35,630 nucleotides of DNA from an uncultured Clostridium sp. (GTDB taxonomy: Bacteria; Bacillota; Clostridia; TANB77; CAG-508): NCBI GenBank assembly GCA_946500615.1, contig CAMMWP010000019.1:1-35630 (forward strand), given 5' to 3'. Shown piece after piece: positions 9,112-14,799 of this stretch. Each line of letters opens with the position of its first letter. Position 1 is the stretch's first letter. The position numbers and the translations under genes are program-made. The notes under the pieces were generated by a model, which was not told where the DNA came from, ran no database searches, and worked only from the letters and a program-made list of their open reading frames with translations.

Positions 9112-9705
9112 ATGGAAAAAAAGAGTTTATCTGCAGTTGATATTTCAAAAAAATTAATTTGGGAATATATAGTTGCTTCTTTTATATTTGGAATAATAAG
9201 TTATTTTATTATAGGATTTTCTACTAGAAATATGGAAAATACTACCACAAAGATGATATTAGAGATGATTTTATCTACTATAACAATTTTTTTATATGTT
9301 TGGACAGGTTCAAGAAATATAGTACAAAAGTATTTTATTAGAAAAGATGACATCAAAATAATAATAAGAAATATATGTATTTTTTTTATACTTATGATAG
9401 TGGTAGGATTTATTGTGAATTATAACTCATATCAACAGTTCATGCAAGAACAAGGTAAAATATATAGTATAGCAAGTGGATATGATGTGGATGATATAGT
9501 AGATGAAGCAATAAGTACATACCAAAATAATGGAAGTTATTCTGATATGTATAGTAATATAAAAGAAAAACAAGAAGAAAAATTTAGAAAAGAATTTTCT
9601 CAGAAATATGGATACATTATATTTATTCCAGTAATATATAATATAGCTTTATATGGATTAATGATATTTTTACAAAGAAAATGGTTATTAAAAGCTGCTG
9701 AATAA
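9112..9705 (+). CDS. Four-TM membrane protein of unknown function
   Basis: 197 residues with hydrophobic segments at about 17-36, 48-64, 83-103 and 167-187. A soluble loop of about 60 residues between the third and fourth (about 104-165) is rich in charged residues and contains DVDDIVDEAISTY. Family not recognised. ATG 9112 has AGAAAGGA upstream and sits 4 nt after the small single-TM gene. The -35 of the following antisense RNA promoter begins 2 nt after its stop codon, so this gene and the toxin-antitoxin unit are packed tightly. Confidence 0.75.
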   Translation: MEKKSLSAVDISKKLIWEYIVASFIFGIISYFIIGFSTRNMENTTTKMILEMILSTITIFLYVWTGSRNIVQKYFIRKDDIKIIIRNICIFFILMIVVGFIVNYNSYQQFMQEQGKIYSIASGYDVDDIVDEAISTYQNNGSYSDMYSNIKEKQEEKFRKEFSQKYGYIIFIPVIYNIALYGLMIFLQRKWLLKAAE

Positions 9706-9706
9706 T

Positions 9707-9735
9707 TTGACAAAACAAGAAAATGACTGTATAAT
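9707..9735 (+). promoter_or_regulatory. Perfect consensus promoter of the antisense RNA
   Basis: TTGACA (9707-9712), 17-nt spacer, TATAAT (9730-9735): a textbook perfect sigma-A promoter with no + strand gene behind it. It fires toward the 3' end of the minus-strand toxin gene, as expected for a strongly expressed RNA antitoxin. Confidence 0.85.
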
Positions 9736-9741
9736 AAAGAT

Positions 9742-9832
9742 AGAAAATGAGAGCCACAGAAATGTGTGCTACCATATATATTTATGATAAAACACCACAT
9801 AGCTCGGCAAAGCATAATGTGGTGCTTTTATT
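9742..9832 (+). ncRNA. Putative antisense RNA antitoxin (RatA-like arrangement)
   Basis: Predicted RNA of about 90 nt, from about 7 nt after the TATAAT at 9735 to the terminator ending near 9829. There is no reading frame with a ribosome binding site. Its 3' half is complementary to the 3' end of the minus-strand toxin mRNA for about 45 nt, including the terminator stem and up to the toxin stop codon. This matches the convergent layout of Bacillus subtilis txpA/RatA. The ends are predicted from promoter and terminator only. Confidence 0.65.
9789..9829. terminator. Bidirectional terminator between antisense RNA and toxin gene
   Basis: CACCACAT (9793-9800) pairs with ATGTGGTG (9817-9824), with a GCT/AGC extension inside. 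AAAA on the left and TTTTATTATT on the right make it a terminator in both directions, serving the + strand antisense RNA and the - strand toxin mRNA. Confidence 0.85.
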
Positions 9833-9944
9833 ATTTGCTCAAAATTACTACTATTGCAATAATCAAGGCAAATGCTATAATAGTCATTCCTACTAAACCG
9901 TAGAAAAGTAAGTATATTATCATTAACATAGCTTGTTCTACCAT
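9831..9944 (-). CDS. Small hydrophobic peptide, putative type I toxin (holin-like/TxpA-like)
   Basis: 37 residues: MVEQAMLMIIYLLF at the N-terminus, then a continuous hydrophobic helix and a short SK end. The pattern (short polar start, EQAMLMI, one TM helix, lysine end) resembles the Firmicute holin-like toxin family that includes TxpA/BsrG-type peptides, which depolarise or damage the membrane when made without their RNA antitoxin. Translation signal GGGGGTGG lies six bases before the ATG (complement of 9942-9944). The mRNA has its own promoter (10031-10059) and ends at the shared terminator. The family assignment is by pattern only; the evidence that it is a gene is the full set of promoter, ribosome binding site, ORF, terminator and antisense promoter. 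Confidence 0.75.
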   Translation of the reverse strand: MVEQAMLMIIYLLFYGLVGMTIIAFALIIAIVVILSK

Positions 9945-9947
9945 ATA

Positions 9948-9997
9948 GCACCACCCCCATTCTCACAGTCAAAACTGTGTATGTAAAGTGGTAGCAC
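9948..9997 (-). promoter_or_regulatory. Leader stem that can hide the toxin ribosome binding site
   Basis: On the minus strand GTGCTACC (complement of 9990-9997) can pair with GGTGGTGC (complement of 9948-9955), which contains the ribosome binding site; three of the eight pairs are G-U. Between them a perfect 6-bp hairpin CACAGT/ACTGTG (9964-9979) brings the two strands together. Sequestered translation starts are common in type I toxin mRNAs. Confidence 0.5.
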
Positions 9998-10030
9998 TCA
10001 CACTGCTTATTCTCATTTCCTATGAATACT

Positions 10031-10059
10031 AATATACAACAATATTTAATAAAATACAA
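10031..10059 (-). promoter_or_regulatory. Promoter of the toxin gene
   Basis: Reading the minus strand: TTGTAT (complement of 10054-10059), 17-nt spacer, TATATT (complement of 10031-10036). Start expected near 10024, giving an 80-nt leader and an mRNA of about 235 nt. It is weaker than the antisense promoter, which is the usual balance. Confidence 0.6.
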
Positions 10060-10200
10060 GCAAACAAAACAAATTTTTGAAAAATGTTATTTTAAATTTA
10101 GATATCGCAATTTATAAAATATATGATAGACTTTAACAAATTGATTGATTTTTATATCAATCGTCAAGAGAGCCAAAAAGTTGTAGATAACTACTTCGTT

Positions 10201-10332
10201 GGTACCATGAATTAATCAATTTTCAGAAGATGAAAATGTCTTTCTTCATTTTTTTTGTATCAGTAAGTTTGGAAAGTATTTTCTAAAACACTTGAGGAAA
10301 TCTTTTTTATTACTATCTAAATGAGCTTATAA
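10201..10332. repeat. 133-bp direct repeat, right copy
   Basis: Begins GGTACCATGAATTAATCAAT exactly as the left copy at 8612. Only GGTACCA of the tRNA is carried over. Beyond the repeat the sequence leads straight into the ribosome binding site of the HD-domain gene, so in the ancestor that gene probably lay directly behind tRNA-Leu. Confidence 0.9.
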
Positions 10333-10378
10333 AAATCAATTGGAGGAGAATAGAAAATAAAAATACAAGGAGGATACT

Positions 10379-11068
10379 ATGATAGAGAATGTATTATTAA
10401 ATTTAGAAGAAAAAATAAAAGATTTATTTGTTAATGAGAATAGCGGACATGATATTACACATTTGAAAAGAGTTGCCAATATGGCTTTGAAAATTCAAAG
10501 AACTGAAGGTGGAAATAGAGAAGTAATAGGGATTGCAGCTTTTGTACATGATTTACATAGAGTTATTGCAATAGAAAAAGGAAAAAGATATTGCTCCCCT
10601 AAAGAATCTTTGGATTATATAGAGAAGTTATTAAGTGATAGTAATATTGGCAATCTTACCATAAAAAAGGTTTTACATTGTGTTAGGTATCATGAAGAAA
10701 CTAATTTTATGGGTAAACAAAGAATTGCAAATGATTTAGAAACTTTAATTTTACAAGATGCGGATAATTTAGATGCAATGGGAGCTATTGGTATTGCAAG
10801 AAGTTTTACTTATGGAGGAGCTCACAAAATAAAAATATGGGATGGAAAACCATTAGGAAAAATAGAAGATTTTAGAGATATTAGCATAGACTCACCTACA
10901 ACTATAGAACATTTTTATGATTACTTATTGAAATTAAAAAATACTATGAACACAGATACAGCAAAAGTATTGGCAGAACAGAAACACAAATTTATGGAAG
11001 ATTATTTACAAGCCTTTTTAGGTGAATGGAATTTAGGAGAAATTGAACTTTCTAAAGAAAGAGCTTAA
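10379..11068 (+). CDS. HD-domain phosphohydrolase (YpgQ/YedJ-like)
   Basis: 229 residues. HD-superfamily metal phosphohydrolase motifs in order: GHDITHLKRV (first His), AAFVHDLHR (His-Asp pair), VRYHEE, and QDADNLDAMGAIGIARSF with the last metal-binding Asp. The GAIGIAR(S/T)F-YGG stretch is typical of the YpgQ/YedJ group; B. subtilis YpgQ is a reported nucleotide pyrophosphohydrolase, but the substrate here cannot be read from sequence. Soluble, cytosolic. ATG 10379 is preceded by AAGGAGG. The gene follows the right direct repeat and appears monocistronic. GAAGATA (about 11072) and TATCTTC (about 11110) after the stop form a hairpin without a good T-tract. Confidence 0.88.
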   Translation: MIENVLLNLEEKIKDLFVNENSGHDITHLKRVANMALKIQRTEGGNREVIGIAAFVHDLHRVIAIEKGKRYCSPKESLDYIEKLLSDSNIGNLTIKKVLHCVRYHEETNFMGKQRIANDLETLILQDADNLDAMGAIGIARSFTYGGAHKIKIWDGKPLGKIEDFRDISIDSPTTIEHFYDYLLKLKNTMNTDTAKVLAEQKHKFMEDYLQAFLGEWNLGEIELSKERA

Positions 11069-11454
11069 TTGGAAGATAGATAAATCTACTTAGGATTCCT
11101 ATTTTAGGATATCTTCTATGATTTATATAAGAAATTGGTAATTTTTTATTTTTTAATTCCATATGAAAATAGATATTTTTTAGAGAAAATCAAATTTTTT
11201 GTTTAAAAAGACAGTTTACCATATGTAATTTTACGTTTATAATCTTTATAAGAAAAGTGGTTTGCTGCACGTGCATTTCACTTTGTGAATGTGTATGGTT
11301 CAAAGAAACTTAACCTTACATTAAAATCTGAAAATTTTCTTTTGAAAATAAAACTTGTTTATCTTGTGCCTAAGTAATTTACAGTTTCATATCATTTCTT
11401 ATACAATAAAAAATGTAAGGGGATTATTTTCCTTGAAAAGATTTTACTAGGGTA
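11069..11454 (+). other. Gene-free stretch before the serpin gene
   Basis: No ORF with a ribosome binding site is found. It holds a plausible promoter (TTTACC at 11215-11220, 17 nt, TATAAT at 11238-11243) whose transcript would begin near 11250 and contain the palindrome GCACGTGC and a bulged hairpin CATTTCAC-ttt-GTGAATG (11274-11291). This vaguely resembles hairpin 1 of motif A/B/C but lacks the TGGCA and the second stem. It could be a long leader of the serpin mRNA or a separate small RNA. Confidence 0.35.
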
Positions 11455-11483
11455 TTGTAAAAGATGAAATTTATTGATATAAT
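11455..11483 (+). promoter_or_regulatory. Promoter of the serpin gene
   Basis: TTGTAA (11455-11460), 17-nt spacer, TATAAT (11478-11483), 36 nt before the serpin start codon. Confidence 0.65.
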
Positions 11484-11518
11484 TAATACATATACAAAAG
11501 TAAAAGGGGGATAAAAAT

Positions 11519-12781
11519 ATGGAAGAGAAAAAGGAAATAAAGATAAAATTTAAAACGGCAGTTACGTTAATCATAATACTAGCAATTATAATAGTAGCAA
11601 CTATAGTGATTGTAAACAATCAAAATACAGCAGATAAAACAATAGGAAATAAATCAAACATGCAAGAAGTGAAAGATGATTTTTCTTTTAAATTTTTAAA
11701 ATTAGAGAACGAACAAAAAAATATAGTATATAGCCCACTATCAATTAAGTATGGTTTGCATATGTTAAAAGAAGGAGCAAATGGAAATACTAAAACACAA
11801 ATTGAAAATGTAATTAATGAGCTAACATTAACAAAATATAGTCCTATAAACGAAGTATTATCTTTAGCAAATGGCATATATATTCGTGATACTTATGCAA
11901 AATATATAAAACAAGATTATACCAATATATTATCAAAAAATTATGATGCAGACATTAAATATGATTCTTTTCAATCTGCTACAAATGTAAATAAATGGAT
12001 AGAAAATAAAACTTTAGGTATTATACAAAATATGCTAGACGATTATACAGTACAAAATCCAAGTACAAATACAATTCTTATTAATGCTTTAGCAATTGAT
12101 ATGGAGTGGGCAAATGCATTTGATACACAAGATACAAAAGGAGAAGAATTTAATTTACAAGATGGTAATACAATGACAGCAACAATGATGCATAAAGAAA
12201 CAAATAGTGAACAATTTGGATATTATAAAGATAAAAAAGTTACAGCATTAGCAATGGACTTGAAAAAATATGATAATACTCAATTAGAATTTGTTGCTAT
12301 AATGCCAAATGAAGATTTATCTAAATATATCAATACATTTACAATGAAAGAACTAAATGAAATTACAGAAGATATGACTTTAGCTTCAGAAACAAAATTT
12401 GGAATAAATATTTCTATACCAAAATTTTCATTTGATTATAATTTAAAGCTAAAAAATGATTTAATAAAATTAGGAATAAAAGATGCTTTTGATGCAAATT
12501 TAGCAGATTTTTCTAATATGGCAGATACAGAACTTTATGTAGGCGATGCTTTACACAAAGCAGATATAGATTTTTCAGAAGAAGGAATAAGGGCAGCAGC
12601 AGTTACAGCATTTATTATGAGAACAACATCGATAGAAGGTAATACAGATGAAGTAGAAGAAATTAAAATAGATAAACCATTTATGTATATTATTAGAGAT
12701 AAAGAAACAAAAGAAGTGTGGTTTGTGGGAACGGTTTATGAGCCAAATTCTTGGGAAGAAGATAAAGAAGATTATAGATAG
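11519..12781 (+). CDS. Membrane-anchored serpin (serine/cysteine protease inhibitor)
   Basis: 420 residues: cytosolic basic tail, one TM helix (about 14-33), a short linker, then a full serpin fold from about residue 50. Family signs: IVYSPLSIKYGLHMLKEGA (helix B region), TILINALAIDMEW, IPKFSFDYNLKLKNDLIKLGIKDAF, LHKADIDFSEEG and the C-terminal KPFMYIIRDKETKEVWFVG. The reactive-loop hinge E354-E355-G356-I-R-A-A-A-V-T has the small residues expected of an inhibitory serpin. Counting from G356 as P15 gives T370-S371 as P1-P1', with R368 at P3; the loop length makes this uncertain by a residue or two. Anchored outside the cell it would guard against host or bacterial proteases, as proposed for serpins of gut commensals. 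AAGGGGGAT precedes ATG 11519. Monocistronic. Confidence 0.94.
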   Translation: MEEKKEIKIKFKTAVTLIIILAIIIVATIVIVNNQNTADKTIGNKSNMQEVKDDFSFKFLKLENEQKNIVYSPLSIKYGLHMLKEGANGNTKTQIENVINELTLTKYSPINEVLSLANGIYIRDTYAKYIKQDYTNILSKNYDADIKYDSFQSATNVNKWIENKTLGIIQNMLDDYTVQNPSTNTILINALAIDMEWANAFDTQDTKGEEFNLQDGNTMTATMMHKETNSEQFGYYKDKKVTALAMDLKKYDNTQLEFVAIMPNEDLSKYINTFTMKELNEITEDMTLASETKFGINISIPKFSFDYNLKLKNDLIKLGIKDAFDANLADFSNMADTELYVGDALHKADIDFSEEGIRAAAVTAFIMRTTSIEGNTDEVEEIKIDKPFMYIIRDKETKEVWFVGTVYEPNSWEEDKEDYR

Positions 12782-12922
12782 ATTTATTGAACCTCATTAT
12801 AATTGATAAAAATAAACAAGAAAAGTAGTAACGATAATATGCATTATATTAAATTTTCGTTAGAATATATAATTACTAAGAAAAGGTAGATATTTTTGAT
12901 TAAAGGGGTTATATAAATTTTT

Positions 12923-12950
12923 AAAAGCTAGGAACGATTTCCTAGCTTTT
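12923..12950 (+). terminator. Terminator after the serpin gene
   Basis: AAAAGCTAGGAA (12923-12934) and TTCCTAGCTTTT (12939-12950) form a perfect 12-bp stem with a 4-nt loop. It lies about 140 nt past the serpin stop. The rest of 12782-13059 holds no supported gene. Confidence 0.85.
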
Positions 12951-13059
12951 ACTATATAAATATAATAAAAAATTATAAGAATGCTTTATATATTATACTA
13001 TGCAATACTGAACTGTATAATATTGGAATGATTCTGTCCTAAAAAAATGTAAAAAAATG

Positions 13060-13089
13060 TTGCAATCAGTATATATTTTCTGATATAAT
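13060..13089 (+). promoter_or_regulatory. Promoter of the 27-codon peptide gene
   Basis: TTGCAA (13060-13065), 18-nt spacer ending in TGA (extended -10), TATAAT (13084-13089). Confidence 0.65.
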
Positions 13090-13121
13090 AATAAAGATAC
13101 AAATAAAAAAGGAGTAAGAAA

Positions 13122-13205
13122 ATGAAAAACTATTTGAAAAAAACTAATTGCATAACAATTTCAGCTGTTTTCTTAATAGTTGTTTTATTTTCATTTGCAT
13201 TTTAA
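13122..13205 (+). CDS. 27-residue membrane peptide with its own transcription unit
   Basis: MKNYLKKTNC followed by a hydrophobic helix that ends in FSFAF. One basic N-terminus and one TM helix; function unknown. It has everything a gene needs in about 180 bp: promoter (13060-13089), AAAGGAG seven bases before the ATG, and an intrinsic terminator that begins inside the stop codon. It could be a type I toxin-like peptide, a leader peptide or a small membrane regulator. No antisense promoter like that of the 9.7-kb locus was seen. Confidence 0.65.
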   Translation: MKNYLKKTNCITISAVFLIVVLFSFAF

Positions 13206-13235
13206 ATAAGGATTTTTCGTTCCTTATTTTTTTTT
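13204..13235 (+). terminator. Terminator of the peptide gene
   Basis: AAATAAGGA (13204-13212) pairs with TCCTTATTT (13221-13229), followed by an uninterrupted T-tract to 13235. It overlaps the last two bases of the peptide stop codon and isolates the unit from carA. Confidence 0.9.
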
Positions 13236-13284
13236 GTCAATTACAATATAAACACAAATTTAATATATATGAACGGAGGGTAAT

Positions 13285-14376
13285 ATGAAAGAATTTAACA
13301 AGAAAATTGTATTAGAAGATGGAGAAGAATATTTAGGGTATGGATTTGGAGCAGACAAAGAAGCCATTTGTGAAATTGTATTTAATACCTCAATGGTAGG
13401 ATATCAAGAAATTGTTTCAGACCCATCATACACATATCAAATGGTAGTCATGACATATCCTTTAATCGGTAACTATGGAATTACAGATGAAGATTATGAA
13501 ACTAAACAACCAACCATAGGAGGAATGGTAGTAAGAGAATATAATGATTTGCCAAGTAATTTCCGATATACAAAAACCTTATCAGAATATCTAGAAGAAA
13601 ATGATATACCAGGAATTTCAGGTATAGACACTAGAAAACTAACAAGAAGTATCAGAAATAAAGGAAGTAGGAAAGTTATTATAACAGACATAACAACAAG
13701 TAAAGAAGAAGCTATTGAAAAATTAAATGCACATGATATCCCAAAAGATGCTGTGTCAAAAGTAAGTTGTAAAAAGAAATGGTATTCTAGAACAGCAAAT
13801 TATAAATATCATGTAGTAGCAGTAGATTGTGGTATCAAATTAAATATTATAAGAAGTTTAAATAAAAGAGGTTGTAATGTAACCATCGTGCCATATAACA
13901 CAACAGCAAAAGAAATAGAAGAATTAAAACCAGATGGAGTTTTTTTATCAAATGGACCAGGAGATCCAGAAGATGTAAAAGAAGTCATTGAACTTGTTAA
14001 AGAATTAAAAGGAAAATATCCAATCTTTGGAATTTGTTTAGGACATCAAATGATTAGTTTAGCATATGGCGCTAAAACATATAAGTTAAAATTTGGACAT
14101 AGAGGTGGAAACCATCCAGTATTAAATTTAGAAACAGATAAGGTAGAAATGACAAGTCAAAATCACAGTTATGCAGTAGATGAAACATCTTTACAAAAAA
14201 CAGATTTAGTACCAACACATAAAAATATGTTAGATAATACCATTGAAGGTGTAGAATGTAAAAAAGACAATGTATTTTGTGTACAATATCATCCAGAAAG
14301 TGCGCCAGGACCACAAGATAGTGGGTATTTGTTTGATAAATTTATTGAGATGATGAACTTAAGGGACAGTCTCTAA
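13285..14376 (+). CDS. carA: Carbamoyl-phosphate synthase small (glutaminase) subunit
   Basis: Hydrolyses glutamine and passes ammonia to the large subunit for carbamoyl phosphate, the entry to pyrimidine and arginine synthesis. 363 residues: N-terminal small-subunit domain (about 1-165) and a class I glutamine amidotransferase domain with LSNGPGDP, GICLGHQ (nucleophile C251) and VQYHPESAPGPQD (H336, E338). Catalytic triad intact. ATG 13285 follows CGGAGGG. The last residues NLRDSL are encoded by a 29-bp repeat that also occurs inverted after the next gene, so the C-terminus seems to have been rewritten by the insertion of that element. First gene of a carA-PAS-carB operon. Confidence 0.97.
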   Translation: MKEFNKKIVLEDGEEYLGYGFGADKEAICEIVFNTSMVGYQEIVSDPSYTYQMVVMTYPLIGNYGITDEDYETKQPTIGGMVVREYNDLPSNFRYTKTLSEYLEENDIPGISGIDTRKLTRSIRNKGSRKVIITDITTSKEEAIEKLNAHDIPKDAVSKVSCKKKWYSRTANYKYHVVAVDCGIKLNIIRSLNKRGCNVTIVPYNTTAKEIEELKPDGVFLSNGPGDPEDVKEVIELVKELKGKYPIFGICLGHQMISLAYGAKTYKLKFGHRGGNHPVLNLETDKVEMTSQNHSYAVDETSLQKTDLVPTHKNMLDNTIEGVECKKDNVFCVQYHPESAPGPQDSGYLFDKFIEMMNLRDSL

Positions 14377-14382
14377 AGTTCA
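14354..14382 (+). repeat. 29-bp hairpin repeat, copy 1 (carA 3' end)
   Basis: TGAACTT...AAGTTCA palindrome covering the last carA codons. Its reverse complement matches copy 2 at 14753-14781 at 26 of 29 positions. By itself it folds into a 12-bp hairpin with one mismatch and a 3-nt loop. Confidence 0.85.
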
Positions 14383-14404
14383 TAAATAAAAATGGAGGTA
14401 AAAT

Positions 14405-14752
14405 ATGGGAAATTTAGAAATACTAGAAGGAATTTTAGATAGTTATCCTTATCCAATTGTGTTTGTTGATAATGAATATATCATTCGATATATGAATAGA
14501 AATGCACAATATCATTATTATGAAGAAAGAGGCTATCAAGATTTAATAGGAAAAAGCTTATTTGCTTGTCATAGTAATGAAAAATCTATTGAAAAAATAA
14601 AAAGAGGATATGAAGGAATTAAAACAAATGGAAAAGAAGTATTTGTATGTGTAACCTCGAGAAATCAAAGAGTATATATGCAAGGTGTTAAGAATAAAAA
14701 AGGAGAATGGATAGGTTTTATAGAGAGATTTGAATTAAATTTGCAAATGTAA
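14405..14752 (+). CDS. Stand-alone PAS-domain protein between carA and carB
   Basis: 115 residues forming one PAS-like fold: [21 protein letters not shown] at the start, [13 protein letters not shown] in the middle and [13 protein letters not shown] as the last strand. No output domain, TM helix or HTH. PAS domains bind small ligands, heme or flavin, or mediate dimerisation; which applies here cannot be read from sequence, though the CHS element at about residue 57 could be a ligand site. Start ATG 14405 follows ATGGAGG. The gene lies between two inverted copies of a 29-bp repeat and interrupts an otherwise normal carAB operon; its stop overlaps an ATG in the carB frame (TAATG) that is not the real carB start. 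Confidence 0.82.
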   Translation: MGNLEILEGILDSYPYPIVFVDNEYIIRYMNRNAQYHYYEERGYQDLIGKSLFACHSNEKSIEKIKRGYEGIKTNGKEVFVCVTSRNQRVYMQGVKNKKGEWIGFIERFELNLQM

Positions 14753-14781
14753 TGAACTTTAAGGACTATCCCTTAAGTTCA
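14753..14781 (-). repeat. 29-bp hairpin repeat, copy 2 (inverted, after PAS gene)
   Basis: Begins directly after the PAS stop codon. It is the reverse complement of copy 1 with three mismatches and also forms its own stem-loop. It lies just upstream of the carB ribosome binding site. Confidence 0.85.
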
Positions 14782-14799
14782 AAGAAAGGAAGGAATAAA

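Noticed and set aside
8612..10332. Calling the islet an integrase-type genomic island
   Set aside because: No integrase, excisionase or transposase gene is present and the repeats are far longer than usual att sites, so only a duplication or remnant can be claimed.
11262..11300. A fourth copy of the two-hairpin motif upstream of the serpin gene
   Set aside because: It has a small bulged hairpin (CATTTCAC/GTGAATG) but neither the GTAAAAT-TGGCA linker nor a second stem with a 5'-side bulge.
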